A DNA stretch of 64,000 bases, from assembly GCF_003176895.1 (NCBI RefSeq), contig NZ_QGTD01000004.1, positions 1-64,000 of the forward strand. Reading direction: 5' to 3'. The stretch comes from Gracilibacillus dipsosauri. Its GTDB lineage: Bacteria; Bacillota; Bacilli; Bacillales; Amphibacillaceae. Position 1 is the first letter of the stretch, and the number at the start of each line of letters is the position of its first letter. Position numbers and translations under genes: made by a program. The notes beneath the pieces are model-generated. The model did no database searches and was not told where the DNA came from. It saw only the letters and a list, made by a program, of their open reading frames with translations. This document shows, piece by piece, positions 52,885 through 63,079 of the stretch.

Positions 52885-54681
52885 TTGGCCTTACAAGTGG
52901 TTAACAGCCCATTTGATGAACGACAAACAGAAATTTTAAATCAATTATTGCCAACCTTAAACGATGCACAGAAAAATTGGCTTGCCGGCTACCTTGCTGC
53001 ATCTCAATCAGCAGCACCACCTGAAACAACGAAGCAAGTGACTAAAACGAGCGAGACAGCAACAAGAACCATTACTATCTTATATGGATCAGAAACAGGG
53101 AACAGTCAAACAATTGCCGAACAGTTGAATGATCAATTAAAGGCATCGGATCGAAAAACCGTGATTTCAAGCATGGATGATTTTAAGGCAAAGAAATTAA
53201 AAGAAGTGGAGGATCTCTTAATTGTTACCGCGACACACGGTGAAGGAGATCCACCAGATAATGCGATACAATTCCATGAGTTTTTATTAGGGAGAAAAGC
53301 ACCTAAGTTAGATAGTGTAAGATTCTCTGTCCTCTCTTTAGGGGATGAATCCTATGAGCATTTCTGCCAAACAGGGAAGGATTTTGACAAACGTTTAGAG
53401 GAATTAGGTGCTACACGTATTCACCCACGCGTGGATTGTGATGTCGATTATGAAGAATTAGCCGAGGAATGGATGAATGGTGTATTAAAAGTATTAAACG
53501 AGGACAGCCAAACTCAGGCTTCAGAGCAGCAGGTCCCCTCCTCCCCTGCAGAAGCACCAATATACTCCAAGAGTAATCCATACCCAGCAGAGGTCCTAGA
53601 AAATATAGACCTAAGTGGAAGAGGCTCGAACAAGGAAACGAGACATATTGAATTGTCATTAGAAAACTCTAACCTAAGCTATGAACCAGGCGATTGTCTA
53701 GCTATCTATCCAAAGAACAATCCCGAGCTTGTTCAGGCAGTCATCAATAAACTAGATTGGAATGCAGAACAAACGATACCTATAAACAAGCAAGGGGAAA
53801 TTCGCTCGATCCAAGAAGCATTAACCTCTATCTTTGAAATTACAAAACTAACAAAAGGAATGCTCGAAAAAGCTGCAGGATTTTTTGATAATGAAAAGCT
53901 TACCAAGCTAATAGAGGATAGTGACAAGATGAGGGAATATATACATGGCAGGGACTTACTAGATCTAATCCTTGATTTCACACCGAGCAATTTGGACCCT
54001 GCCTCCCTTATGCACTGGTTAAGGAAAATTCCTGCAAGACAATATTCGATCTCAAGCAGTTATAAGGCAAATCCTGATGAAGTTCACTTAACGATTGCTA
54101 CGGTTCGCTACCACACCTATGGACGTGATCGTCATGGCGTGTGCTCAGGTGAGATTGCAGAGAGAATTCAACCTGGTGATCAATTGAATGTATATGTTCA
54201 TCGAAATCCGAATTTTAAGTTTCCTTTTGATGATAGCACACCTGTTATTATGATTGGTCCAGGTACAGGAGTTGCTCCATTCAGAGGATATATAGAGGAA
54301 CGAGAAGAGCTTGAATTAAAGGGGAAAACCTGGCTATTCTTTGGTGATCAACACTTCCGATCAGACTTTTTATACCAGGTCGATTGGCAAAATTGGCTAA
54401 AGAATGGCTATCTAAGCAGGATGGATGTTGCTTTTTCAAGAGATTCTGCTGAAAAGATATATGTGCAGCATCGAATGCTAGAAAAAGCAAAAGAATTATT
54501 TTCCTGGCTGGAACAAGGTGCACATATATATGTTTGCGGAGATGAAAAACGAATGGCAAAGGATGTGCATCAAACACTCCTAACCATTATTGAACAAGAA
54601 GGAAAGCTTAGCTCTACAGAGGCAGAAGCCTTTTTGAATCAATTAAAGCAAGAAAAAAGATACCAACGTGATGTCTATTAA
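52885..54681 (+). CDS. cysJ: Sulfite reductase (NADPH) flavoprotein subunit
   Basis: A 598-residue diflavin reductase: FMN flavodoxin domain (about residues 65-205, ILYGSETGNSQTIAEQL), FAD domain (about 230-440, RQYSISSSY, GVCSGEIAERI) and NADPH domain (about 450-598, MIGPGTGVAPFRGYIEER, ending RDVY). It passes electrons from NADPH to CysI. The start is TTG 52885 after GGAGAGGTG; a GTG nine bases earlier lies inside that site. A 104-base gap from cysH holds a TATAAT at 52864-52869, so an internal promoter is possible. Confidence 0.95.
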   Translation: MALQVVNSPFDERQTEILNQLLPTLNDAQKNWLAGYLAASQSAAPPETTKQVTKTSETATRTITILYGSETGNSQTIAEQLNDQLKASDRKTVISSMDDFKAKKLKEVEDLLIVTATHGEGDPPDNAIQFHEFLLGRKAPKLDSVRFSVLSLGDESYEHFCQTGKDFDKRLEELGATRIHPRVDCDVDYEELAEEWMNGVLKVLNEDSQTQASEQQVPSSPAEAPIYSKSNPYPAEVLENIDLSGRGSNKETRHIELSLENSNLSYEPGDCLAIYPKNNPELVQAVINKLDWNAEQTIPINKQGEIRSIQEALTSIFEITKLTKGMLEKAAGFFDNEKLTKLIEDSDKMREYIHGRDLLDLILDFTPSNLDPASLMHWLRKIPARQYSISSSYKANPDEVHLTIATVRYHTYGRDRHGVCSGEIAERIQPGDQLNVYVHRNPNFKFPFDDSTPVIMIGPGTGVAPFRGYIEEREELELKGKTWLFFGDQHFRSDFLYQVDWQNWLKNGYLSRMDVAFSRDSAEKIYVQHRMLEKAKELFSWLEQGAHIYVCGDEKRMAKDVHQTLLTIIEQEGKLSSTEAEAFLNQLKQEKRYQRDVY

Positions 54682-54729
54682 CACAGAGGAATCAGGAGTC
54701 TAATAAGAAATAGGGAGAGGAGAAGTTTT

Positions 54730-56445
54730 ATGGCAAATCAAGATCAAAAGAAGCTTGATCCAATAGAAAAATTAAAAGAAGATAGTCGATTCCTAAGAGG
54801 GACAATAAAAGAAGGCTTAGAAGACCCACTAACTGCCGCTATTTCCGATGATGATACAAAGCTTTTAAAATTCCACGGGAGCTATCAGCAGGATGATCGA
54901 GATGTAAGAGATGAAAGAAGAAAACAAAAATTAGAGCCTGCCTATCAATTTATGCTTCGTGTGGCTATTCCTGGGGGTGTCGCTACACCAAAACAATGGC
55001 TGGCAGTCGATGATCTTGCCCAAAGATATGGGGATCATTCGATTAAATTAACCACGAGACAGGCATTCCAGCTTCATGGTATTTTGAAATGGAATCTAAA
55101 GGACACGATTAAAACCATTAATGAAGAGCTAATGACGACCATTGCAGCCTGTGGTGATGTCAACCGTAATGTGATGTGTAATCCGAACCCATACCAGTCG
55201 GAGGTTCATGAACAAATACAAAACTGGGCTCAACGTATTAGTGACTACCTTTCACCTAAAACGGGTGCCTATCATGAGATATGGCTAGATAATGAGAAAA
55301 TCATCGATTCCAAACAAGAGGAAGAACCGATCTATGGCAAAACCTATCTACCACGAAAATTTAAAATCGGAATTGCCGCACCTCCTTCCAATGATATTGA
55401 TGTCTTTTCACAGGATCTTGGACTCATTGCGATTATTGAGAACAATGAAGTGATCGGCTTTAACATTACGGTAGGTGGTGGAATGGGCTCTACCCATGGC
55501 AATACAAATACTTACCCACAATTAGGAAGAATTGCTGGCTATTGCGCAAAAGAGAATGTAATTGATGTAGCTGAAAAGGTCGTAACAATCCAACGAGATT
55601 ATGGTAATCGAAGCGACCGTAAAAATGCCCGATTTAAATATACGATTGATCGCTATGGCTTGGATTGGTTTAAAGAAGAACTCGCTAATCGCCTCGGATA
55701 CGAGCTAGAAGAAGCGAAGCCCTATCACTTTGACCATAATGGAGATCGTTATGGCTGGGTAAAAGGGAAAAACAGATGGCATCTTACCTTATTTATTGAG
55801 AATGGGCGTGTGAAGGATACAGAGGATTATAAGTTAATGACAGGACTGCGTGAGATTGCCAATATTCATACCGGAGACTTCCGCCTTACACCAAATCAAA
55901 ATTTAGTTATTGCCAATGTTACCGCACAGAAAAAGCAAAAAATTCAGGAAATCATCGATGCTTATGGCCTAACAGAGGGAAAGCAATATTCAGGGCTGCG
56001 GAAAAATTCGATTGCATGTGTGGCGCTTCCCACTTGTGGCCTAGCAATGGCAGAATCTGAGCGCTACCTCCCTTCTTTAATCGACAAGATTGAAGATATT
56101 TTGGAGAAAGAAGGCTTAAAAGAGCAAGAAATCGTAATCCGTATGTCCGGCTGTCCAAACGGATGCGCAAGGCCAGCGCTCGCAGAGATTGCCTTCATCG
56201 GCAAAGCACCAGGTAAGTATAATCTTTATTTAGGTGGAAGCTTTATTGGGGACAGACTAAACCAATTATATAAGGAAAATATCGCAGAAGCAGAAATACT
56301 AGCAACCCTCCAAGAATTATTTAGAGAATATGCTACAGAAAAGGAAGAAGATGAGTATTTCGGTGACTTCGTTATTCGTAAAGGCTATGTCGATGCTGTT
56401 TATGATGGACGAAACTTCCACAAAGAAAAGAAAGGAGTCTTATAA
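54730..56445 (+). CDS. cysI: Sulfite reductase hemoprotein subunit
   Basis: A 571-residue enzyme reducing sulfite to sulfide by six electrons with siroheme and a [4Fe-4S] cluster. The ligands are CVALPTC (about residues 434-440) and the CPNGC of [20 protein letters not shown]. The N-terminal ferrodoxin-like repeat [16 protein letters not shown] is the usual sulfite/nitrite reductase half-domain. GGGAGAGGAG precedes the ATG. Its stop overlaps the sat start by one base. Confidence 0.96.
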   Translation: MANQDQKKLDPIEKLKEDSRFLRGTIKEGLEDPLTAAISDDDTKLLKFHGSYQQDDRDVRDERRKQKLEPAYQFMLRVAIPGGVATPKQWLAVDDLAQRYGDHSIKLTTRQAFQLHGILKWNLKDTIKTINEELMTTIAACGDVNRNVMCNPNPYQSEVHEQIQNWAQRISDYLSPKTGAYHEIWLDNEKIIDSKQEEEPIYGKTYLPRKFKIGIAAPPSNDIDVFSQDLGLIAIIENNEVIGFNITVGGGMGSTHGNTNTYPQLGRIAGYCAKENVIDVAEKVVTIQRDYGNRSDRKNARFKYTIDRYGLDWFKEELANRLGYELEEAKPYHFDHNGDRYGWVKGKNRWHLTLFIENGRVKDTEDYKLMTGLREIANIHTGDFRLTPNQNLVIANVTAQKKQKIQEIIDAYGLTEGKQYSGLRKNSIACVALPTCGLAMAESERYLPSLIDKIEDILEKEGLKEQEIVIRMSGCPNGCARPALAEIAFIGKAPGKYNLYLGGSFIGDRLNQLYKENIAEAEILATLQELFREYATEKEEDEYFGDFVIRKGYVDAVYDGRNFHKEKKGVL

Positions 56446-57632
56446 TGACCGTATTAAAAGAAGAAGCAAAGCAAACAATAGCCGCTCACGGCGGGAAATT
56501 AGTTAACAGAGAACTAAAAGGGGCGGAACGAGAAAAAGCAATAGAAAGAGCGCAAGATTATCCATCACTTACTATCAATAAATGGGGCGTATCTGATTTA
56601 GAATTAATTTCGATTGGTGGCTTTAGTCCACTCACGGGCTTTTTGGGAGAGAATGATTATCTCGAGGTCGTAGACAATTTACACCTTGCTGATGGTACTG
56701 TCTGGAGTATTCCGATTACACTTGCCGTTACAGAAGAAGAGGTCGATAAACTAACGATTGGAAAGCCTGTTGCCCTATATGGTGAAGACGGTGTATTATA
56801 CGGTATTCTCGATTTGGAGGAAGCCTATCGCTATGACAAAAAGAAAGAAGCTCAAAAGGTGTATGGTACAACAGATGATTCCCATCCTGGCGTCAAAAAG
56901 CTTTATGAAAAAGGCGACATTTACTTAGCTGGGCCGATTCATTTAGTGAATCGGCCAGAGCACGAAGGATTTGAGGACTTTTATTTAGATCCTATTGAAA
57001 CTCGCCAGCTCTTCCAGGATCTTGGCTGGAAAACAGTTGTCGGCTTCCAAACGAGAAATCCTGTCCACCGTGCTCATGAATATATCCAAAAATGTGCATT
57101 GGAGTCTGTCGATGGTCTTTTGTTAAATCCATTAGTGGGGGAGACAAAGGCTGATGATATCCCTGCAGATATTCGAATGGAAAGCTATCAAGCGATATTA
57201 AAACACTATTATCCTAAGAATCGTACGAGACTAGTTATTTATCCAGCAGCTATGCGTTATGCTGGTCCAAGAGAAGCGATTTTACATGCTACTGTTCGTA
57301 AAAATTATGGCTGTACGCACTTCATCGTCGGGCGTGATCATGCAGGAGTTGGTGATTTCTACGGAACCTATGAGGCACAAGAGTTAATTGCTCAATATGA
57401 GGAAGAATTAGGTATTCACATTTTCAAATTTGAGCATGCCTTCTTCTGTACAAAATGTGAGAACATGGCCACCCAAAAAACCTGTCCTCATAATAAAGAA
57501 GATCATGTTCATCTAAGTGGTACAAAGGTAAGAGAAAAGCTACGTAATGGTGAGCCTCTACCTCGACAATTCTCTCGTCCTGAGGTAGCAGAAATATTAA
57601 TTAAAGGGCTGCAGAGAGGGGCTAAAGCATGA
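56445..57632 (+). CDS. sat: Sulfate adenylyltransferase
   Basis: A 395-residue ATP sulfurylase forming APS from sulfate and ATP. Active-site loops are [17 protein letters not shown] (QXRN and HXXH), and [13 protein letters not shown]; the zinc-type cysteines [13 protein letters not shown] are present. Single-domain bacterial Sat. It overlaps cysI by one base and cysC by four, so the three are translationally coupled. Confidence 0.96.
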   Translation: MTVLKEEAKQTIAAHGGKLVNRELKGAEREKAIERAQDYPSLTINKWGVSDLELISIGGFSPLTGFLGENDYLEVVDNLHLADGTVWSIPITLAVTEEEVDKLTIGKPVALYGEDGVLYGILDLEEAYRYDKKKEAQKVYGTTDDSHPGVKKLYEKGDIYLAGPIHLVNRPEHEGFEDFYLDPIETRQLFQDLGWKTVVGFQTRNPVHRAHEYIQKCALESVDGLLLNPLVGETKADDIPADIRMESYQAILKHYYPKNRTRLVIYPAAMRYAGPREAILHATVRKNYGCTHFIVGRDHAGVGDFYGTYEAQELIAQYEEELGIHIFKFEHAFFCTKCENMATQKTCPHNKEDHVHLSGTKVREKLRNGEPLPRQFSRPEVAEILIKGLQRGAKA

Positions 57633-58228
57633 CAAAGGCAACCAATATTGTGTGGCATGAATCGGCGATTACGAAAGAGGATCGCTTAAAGCTAAATGAC
57701 CACCAAAGTCCAGTGCTTTGGTTTACAGGTCTATCTGGATCAGGAAAATCAACGATCACTGTAGCGTTAGAAAAGGCACTATATGAAAAGGGAATTCGCA
57801 CATACCGCTTGGATGGTGACAACATTCGTCATGGGTTAAATAATAACCTAGGGTTTAGTCCAGAAGATCGCAAAGAGAATATCCGTCGTATCGGAGAGGT
57901 CTCCAAATTAATGAGTGATGCAGGTCTGATTACACTAACCGCCTTTATTTCTCCTTATCGAGAAGATCGAGATAATGTGCGACAACTATTAGCTAAAGGA
58001 GATTTTATCGAGGTCTATATCAAATGCAGCTTAGAAAGCTGTGAAGCTAGAGACCCTAAAGGGCTTTACCAAAAAGCGCGTTCAGGTGAAATTAAACAGT
58101 TTACTGGTATCGATGCACCTTATGAAGAGCCCTTGCATCCAGAGCTAGTCGTGAATACAGAACAAAACTCCATTGAGGAGTCGGTAGATATAATCCTTGC
58201 ATATTTACGAACCAATCAATATATCTAA
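57629..58228 (+). CDS. cysC: Adenylyl-sulfate kinase
   Basis: A 199-residue P-loop kinase phosphorylating APS to PAPS. Walker [11 protein letters not shown], the substrate loop [20 protein letters not shown] (with [12 protein letters not shown]) and [16 protein letters not shown] are all present. Last gene of the riboswitch-controlled cys operon. Because CysH has APS-reductase cysteines, CysC is not strictly needed for sulfite formation, yet it is kept here. Confidence 0.95.
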   Translation: MTKATNIVWHESAITKEDRLKLNDHQSPVLWFTGLSGSGKSTITVALEKALYEKGIRTYRLDGDNIRHGLNNNLGFSPEDRKENIRRIGEVSKLMSDAGLITLTAFISPYREDRDNVRQLLAKGDFIEVYIKCSLESCEARDPKGLYQKARSGEIKQFTGIDAPYEEPLHPELVVNTEQNSIEESVDIILAYLRTNQYI

Positions 58229-58233
58229 GCTGA

Positions 58234-58274
58234 ATCGGTTGAAGTTAGAGCAACTAGCTTCAATCGATTTTTTT
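58234..58274 (+). terminator. cys operon terminator
   Basis: ATCGGTTGAAG (58234-58244) pairs with CTTCAATCGAT (58258-58268), one G-U pair, followed by seven T. Confidence 0.9.
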
Positions 58275-58328
58275 ATCCGTTAAGGGCGAATTATATTCCA
58301 GTAAATAATTGGGCAAAATAAGGATATG

Positions 58329-58358
58329 GAGTGACTTCCATTAGAGGAGTTCATTTTA
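58329..58358 (+). promoter_or_regulatory. Possible sigma-G promoter of gerB
   Basis: GAGTG (58329-58333), 18-base spacer, CATTTTA (58352-58358). The sigma-G pattern is gHATR-N18-CATXHTA, so only the third -35 base differs. Confidence 0.5.
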
Positions 58359-58413
58359 TCACAAGAATGTTCACTATTGTTCATAAGGCAATTTTCATGA
58401 GGGGAATACATAT

Positions 58414-59508
58414 ATGGATCGCATTACAAATATTCAGCTTTTCACATTAATCGTTATATTCGAAGTAGGTAGTACTACTCTATTCGCAATAGGAATTGGG
58501 GCAAGACAAGATGCGTGGATCGTAATAGTGGTAGCGTATCTACTGAGTCTAGCACTAATTTGGTGTTATACTCAATTTCCGAAAATGTATCCACAAAAGG
58601 ACTTTGCCTTTATTTTAGACGATTTGTTCGGGAAAATGTTAGCAAGACCGTTACTTTTTCTTTTTGGGCTATATTTTCTCCATCAAGCATTACATAATTT
58701 TTATGAATTTGGTAGTTTAATTAAAATGACTGCCCTTCCGTTTACCCCTCTAGCAGTAATTTTATATATATTTGTCTTCGTCATTATGTATATTTTGATG
58801 CTAGGAATGGAAGTACTTGTTCGTTCTATTGAAATCGTATTTTTGTATTTCATTATCTTTCTTATATTAATCTTTGTTCTCAATTTTGTAGCAGAAGAAT
58901 TCGATCTTATTAATCTTTTACCTATTTTAGACAAAGGGTTTGGTTCGATTTTAAAAGAGGTTCCTTCTGTTCTTGGATTTCCTTTCGGAGAAGTAGTGGT
59001 TGTATTAGTATTTTGGCACTTTGTTCAACAGCAGAAATCGATTCGAAAAACGACCTATATTGCCGTAACCTTTTCTACTTTAATATTAATCACTTCTGTG
59101 ATTGTCATGATTTCTGTTTTAGGTCCAGACCTAGCAACACATATGGAAATTCCGTTATTAGAGACATTGCTCTCTATCCATATTGGTATGATTTTTACAA
59201 ATTTAGATAGTATGGGTGTATTTATTATGTTTGTCGGTGGATTTTACAAAACTGCCATTCACTTTTTCGCCTTTTCTATTGTGATGACATGGATGGTCGG
59301 CAAGCGAAAGCCAAATTGGGTGATCGCTATCTTTGGCCTACTTCTGCCAATATTGGCCCTATTTCAATTTGAAAGTCTTGAACACCAAAGATGGAAGGGG
59401 ATGGAGGCAGGAGTATACAATATTGTTGTATACTCCTTGATTCCTGTATTTTTACTCATTCTCGCATTTGTAAAAAAATGGAGTGAAAGGAAAGGGAAGA
59501 AGAAATGA
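58414..59508 (+). CDS. Spore germinant receptor B subunit (GerAB-like permease)
   Basis: A 364-residue integral membrane protein with about ten helices, of the endospore-germination permease family (GerAB/APC superfamily). ITNIQLFTLIVIFEVGSTTL is the typical first helix, and LGMEVLVRSIEIVFLYFIIF and LGFPFGEVVVVLVFWHFV are conserved segments. In the inner spore membrane B subunits bind the germinant. AGGGGAATACAT precedes the ATG. It stands on the opposite strand from the A and C subunit genes and overlaps a tiny membrane-protein gene by 4 bases. Confidence 0.92.
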   Translation: MDRITNIQLFTLIVIFEVGSTTLFAIGIGARQDAWIVIVVAYLLSLALIWCYTQFPKMYPQKDFAFILDDLFGKMLARPLLFLFGLYFLHQALHNFYEFGSLIKMTALPFTPLAVILYIFVFVIMYILMLGMEVLVRSIEIVFLYFIIFLILIFVLNFVAEEFDLINLLPILDKGFGSILKEVPSVLGFPFGEVVVVLVFWHFVQQQKSIRKTTYIAVTFSTLILITSVIVMISVLGPDLATHMEIPLLETLLSIHIGMIFTNLDSMGVFIMFVGGFYKTAIHFFAFSIVMTWMVGKRKPNWVIAIFGLLLPILALFQFESLEHQRWKGMEAGVYNIVVYSLIPVFLLILAFVKKWSERKGKKK

Positions 59509-59645
59509 AATCTGAAATCACGAAAATTATCGATGTTCTAAAAGAAGACTACTTCTTAGCCTTTATTATGATTAGTGGTCTCATATATATTATGGTAATC
59601 TGCCTATTCACTTTATTTTATTTGGTAAAAGGGTTATTTAAATAA
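59505..59645 (+). CDS. 46-residue single-pass membrane microprotein linked to gerB
   Basis: A frame of 46 codons starting inside the gerB stop (ATGA overlap) with AAGGAAAGGGAAG before it. The protein has a charged start (MKSEITKIIDVLKEDY), one hydrophobic helix of about 25 residues (FLAFIMISGLIYIMVICLFT and LFYLV) and a short basic tail KGLFK. Some ger operons carry a fourth, small D subunit that modulates receptor function (usually two helices); this could be a shorter relative or an unrelated assembly factor. Its stop abuts the convergent gerC stop with no gap. Confidence 0.65.
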   Translation: MKSEITKIIDVLKEDYFLAFIMISGLIYIMVICLFTLFYLVKGLFK

Positions 59646-60854
59646 TTATTGTTCACCAGGTGCCAATTCCCCTTTAATTAAACCAGCATTCTTAATCGTT
59701 ACATTAACTTTTACTTCTACCTTTGTATTAGGGTAATTCTCTTGCCAGTTTTCTTTTATTTTGTGCCAAACCTTTGGATTCTTTTTATGAATGGTTTCCC
59801 CGAAGCCTAAGATATCTGATCTTAATTCTGTTTGAGTTTTTTCTACTAACCGCATGATATCCTCTTCAACTTGTTTCTCCGTTGTTTCCTTCACTTTATT
59901 GACATATTCGACGACCTCTTGATTACTAGTAAATTTTCTATTGGCTACTTGTTCTACTAATTGGGTTTCCTGATTTAACTCGATGGTAAAGGTAATGGGC
60001 TCCTCTCCTTTTATTGTAGGAATGATCTTTGCTTTTTTAGAAATTAAGCGAAGGGAAATGATCGAACCATCGTCCATTGGGACCTTAAATGTACCCTGTG
60101 ATTTGTTCGTTGATTCTGTTCGTACCCAATTATATGCCATCGCTTCTGTTTCGTTAAGAAATCCAACAAAGCTATCCTGTTGAAACACAGCACCTCCAGT
60201 CAATTTAATCGATTCCTCTTCCAATTCTTCGGCTTTATCAAAGCTTAATACACCTAATACTGGATCAATCCCTTCCTTTAGTGATTTTTTATAAAAGTTT
60301 AATAAGTTGTGGGTAACAGCATCAGTTTTTGCGCTAATAAAAAGACTATTTAAAAAATTAGCTGGTACAGAGGCAATCGATTTCACCTTTTTTTCAAGGA
60401 AGGTTCTGGCCATTGTGCCCTTTGCTACTGCAACCCATACATAACTACGTACCCTTTTGTCTCTTTGAAACGTTTCAAATAAATTTAATAACCCGTCCTT
60501 GGCGACCTCTTCGCTAACGATGACGACTTTATTATGGGCATAAAATCCATTACGCCCTACATTTTGATCTGCCTTGCGAATTAACTCGGAGACTGTAGTT
60601 CCTTTCGAAGTAATAACAATAAACGGCTCTACTGGCGATGGAGCAACAGCACTTAATGCAGCAGGCCTTAGATATTGAGCACTTAGAATATATTCACCTG
60701 TTTCTGGATTTTTATCTATCGCAAGGGCCGTAATAATCCCGACTTCCGTTAGCTCTAAACGATCCCAGCAACCTGTTAATAGCAATAGAGATAAGAACAC
60801 AGCAACTATTTTAACTGATCGTTTACGTATAAAAAGATGACCGCTTTTCATCAT
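59646..60854 (-). CDS. Spore germinant receptor C subunit (GerAC-like lipoprotein)
   Basis: A 402-residue Ger(x)C lipoprotein: signal with lipobox LLLTGCWD, then the N-terminal domain (LELTEVGIITALAIDKNPET) and a C-terminal domain with KKNPKVWHKIKENWQENYPN near the end. It is anchored outside the inner spore membrane and works with the A and B subunits. It overlaps gerA by 4 bases. Length fits the family (about 370-410). Confidence 0.93.
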   Translation of the reverse strand: MMKSGHLFIRKRSVKIVAVFLSLLLLTGCWDRLELTEVGIITALAIDKNPETGEYILSAQYLRPAALSAVAPSPVEPFIVITSKGTTVSELIRKADQNVGRNGFYAHNKVVIVSEEVAKDGLLNLFETFQRDKRVRSYVWVAVAKGTMARTFLEKKVKSIASVPANFLNSLFISAKTDAVTHNLLNFYKKSLKEGIDPVLGVLSFDKAEELEEESIKLTGGAVFQQDSFVGFLNETEAMAYNWVRTESTNKSQGTFKVPMDDGSIISLRLISKKAKIIPTIKGEEPITFTIELNQETQLVEQVANRKFTSNQEVVEYVNKVKETTEKQVEEDIMRLVEKTQTELRSDILGFGETIHKKNPKVWHKIKENWQENYPNTKVEVKVNVTIKNAGLIKGELAPGEQ

Positions 60855-62395
60855 CTATACACATCTCCCTTAGAACCCGTATTCTTTGTTGTTGATTTCG
60901 GCTTATTTTTCATAAACTGGATTGGTAATCGGAAAGGGAAATCCTTCCACTCTTTCAGAATAATAGGTCCATATGGTGTTAAATACGGTATTCCAAAAGA
61001 GCGCAAGGAACAGACATGGGTGATCACGATAAGAGAACCCATAAGTAGACCATACAGACCAAAGGTTCCAGCTAATAATAAGAGAAAATACCGAATCAAG
61101 ATAGAGACACCATTATAGACCGTAACCACAAATCCCGTAATGGCTGTGAGTGCGACAACGATAACCATTGGTGCCCCAACTAATCCTGCTTGAACGGTTG
61201 CCTCCCCAATTACTAAGGCACCCACAATACTAATCGCGGAACCAACAGGTCGTGGCATTCGCACACCCGCTTCTCTTAATAACTGAAAAACAATCAGCAT
61301 TAATATTGCCTCAAGCATAATTGGAAAGGGAACCTTCTCCTCTGCTGCTGCCATTGTTGTTAATAATAAGGTTGGCACCATTTCCTGATGGAAGGTGGAG
61401 GCCGCAACAAATAAAGGGGCTGTATATATCGTCAAAAACAGGGAGATTATACGAATAAAGCGAATAAAAGTAGTAAACAAGTAGTTATTATAATAATCCT
61501 CCGGTACTTGTAATGCTTCAATGAATAAAAAAGGAACTGTCAGAACAAAAGGAGTGCCGTCACATAGAATCGCTACTCTACCCTCCAATAGCTTGGCTGC
61601 CACCTTATCTGGTTTCTCACTATTTCCTACTGTGGGAAATGGTGAGAATTTATGATCTCGGATAAATTGTTCAATATAACCTGATTCTAAGATAGAGTCC
61701 GACTGGATAGCTTTCAGCCTTTTCTTTACTTCCTTTACGATATCATCTTTGGCAATTCCATCGACATATCCAATTCTAACAGTGGTTTGTGTTAGTTCAC
61801 CTATCTGCATATCTTCAAATCTTAAATTTGGATTTTTGATAATCCGTCTAAGCATGGAGGTATTCGTTTTTAAGACTTCATTAAATCCTTCTCTCGGACC
61901 CCTTACGGTAGACTCTGTATCTGGTTCTTCTATCCCTCTGGACTCATATCGAATCGTATTCACCACTAATGCAACAGTAGAACCCTCTACCATTATCACT
62001 GTCTTCCCTACTAAAATACCCTTTACCATATCCTTAAGATTTGTAACTTCTTTTACATCCAGGTTATGCACAATACGATTTTGGATAAAGGGAATTACCT
62101 CAGCTTTTGGTGATTCTGAATGACTAGACTCCTCTAATATTGGCTCCATAATACTTTTATTAATACTTTCTGCATTAATTAACCCCTCCAAATAGCATAG
62201 AAGTACTTTTTTCTGCTCTTGAAGCGGTAGGTTGAATTCTCGATATTTAATGTCTGTACTTTGATGAAATATTTGCTGTAAGGCAGCTTTATTATCCGAT
62301 ATATTTCCATGGATATTTCCTTTTATTTGTTCGATTTCTGTTTTTGGACTCTTTTCACTTTTCTTTCCAAACCATAATTTTCGTTTCCTATTCAT
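60851..62395 (-). CDS. Spore germinant receptor A subunit (GerAA-like)
   Basis: A 514-residue protein with a cytoplasmic N-terminal domain (about 1-260, including STDIKYREFNLPLQEQKKVL) and a membrane part of five or six helices (about 290-470). RGPREGFNEVLKTNTSMLRR and EGRVAILCDGTPFVLTVPFL are hallmarks of the family, as is AGVRMPRPVGSAISIVGALV. It forms the germinant receptor core with GerB and GerC and may act as an ion channel. Sigma-G promoter upstream; first of two genes. Confidence 0.94.
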   Translation of the reverse strand: MNRKRKLWFGKKSEKSPKTEIEQIKGNIHGNISDNKAALQQIFHQSTDIKYREFNLPLQEQKKVLLCYLEGLINAESINKSIMEPILEESSHSESPKAEVIPFIQNRIVHNLDVKEVTNLKDMVKGILVGKTVIMVEGSTVALVVNTIRYESRGIEEPDTESTVRGPREGFNEVLKTNTSMLRRIIKNPNLRFEDMQIGELTQTTVRIGYVDGIAKDDIVKEVKKRLKAIQSDSILESGYIEQFIRDHKFSPFPTVGNSEKPDKVAAKLLEGRVAILCDGTPFVLTVPFLFIEALQVPEDYYNNYLFTTFIRFIRIISLFLTIYTAPLFVAASTFHQEMVPTLLLTTMAAAEEKVPFPIMLEAILMLIVFQLLREAGVRMPRPVGSAISIVGALVIGEATVQAGLVGAPMVIVVALTAITGFVVTVYNGVSILIRYFLLLLAGTFGLYGLLMGSLIVITHVCSLRSFGIPYLTPYGPIILKEWKDFPFRLPIQFMKNKPKSTTKNTGSKGDVYR

Positions 62396-62428
62396 CTGAC
62401 AGCCCTCTCTAAAAGAAATAATATTTTT

Positions 62429-62458
62429 TAGTATGGGTGAAAGCTTGAAAATTCATGC
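62429..62458 (-). promoter_or_regulatory. Sigma-G promoter of gerA-gerC
   Basis: On minus: GCATG (62454-62458), 18-base spacer, CATACTA (62429-62435). This fits gHATR-N18-CATXHTA at every position and lies 34 bases before the gerA ATG, as expected for forespore expression. Confidence 0.8.
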
Positions 62459-62517
62459 ACTAGGAAGGAAAATCGGAGTATTTCATGGTAAAAGAAATAA
62501 GAGTCTTTCAAACAAAA

Positions 62518-62553
62518 AAACCTGTACCAAAGGTTTTCTTTCTGGACAGGTTT
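62518..62553 (-). terminator. mtlF terminator
   Basis: AAACCTGTACC (62518-62527 region) pairs with GGACAGGTTT (62544-62553); the minus strand ends in TTTTTTT. About 75 bases beyond the mtlF stop. Confidence 0.8.
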
Positions 62554-62628
62554 ATGCGTCTATTGGCTGAAGTGGAGGGTTTATGATCAAGTGAAAAAGA
62601 CGGTGATTCTTCCAATATTGTCTACTAT

Positions 62629-63063
62629 TTAGTTGACTCCTTCTAGAATAGCTAAAATGTCCTCTTTCGTATCAGCATGGATCAATTTTTGAATATTTTC
62701 TTCCTCTGCACAAACTAATGCAATCTTGGATAGGATCTCTAAGTGCTCCTCCCCTTTTCCAGCGATTCCGATCAAGATATGGACATGTTCTCCATTAAAA
62801 TCAACCCCATCAGGCACAGTGACCACAGATAGACCCGTGTGAAGGACCGCATCCTTCGCATCATCAGTTCCATGTGGAATGGCTACATTATTTCCGATAT
62901 AAGTGGAGGTTAGCTTTTCACGTTCTAACATTTTATCAACATAGGATTCCTCTACATATCCATTTTTCTTCAAAATATTCCCTGTCAAGCGAATTGCTTC
63001 TTCCTTATCGTTTAATACTGCCCCTAACATCATATTATCTTTTGTTAAAATATCCTTTGTCAT
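62629..63063 (-). CDS. mtlF: PTS mannitol-specific enzyme IIA
   Basis: A 144-residue EIIA of the mannitol/fructose family. His64 in NNVAIPHGTDDAK is the phosphorylated residue; HILIGIAGKGEEHLEILSKI is the C-terminal signature. It passes phosphate from HPr to the mannitol permease (EIICB). It follows mtlR by 16 bases, as in the mtlA-mtlR-mtlF-mtlD order known from Geobacillus; mtlD does not follow here, since a terminator and gerA come next. AAAGGAGTGC precedes the ATG. Confidence 0.93.
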   Translation of the reverse strand: MTKDILTKDNMMLGAVLNDKEEAIRLTGNILKKNGYVEESYVDKMLEREKLTSTYIGNNVAIPHGTDDAKDAVLHTGLSVVTVPDGVDFNGEHVHILIGIAGKGEEHLEILSKIALVCAEEENIQKLIHADTKEDILAILEGVN

Positions 63064-63079
63064 TTATAAGCACTCCTTT

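Noticed and set aside
60837-61118. 93-codon plus-strand frame inside gerA
   Set aside because: Antisense shadow; no start signal, while gerA is a clear family member.
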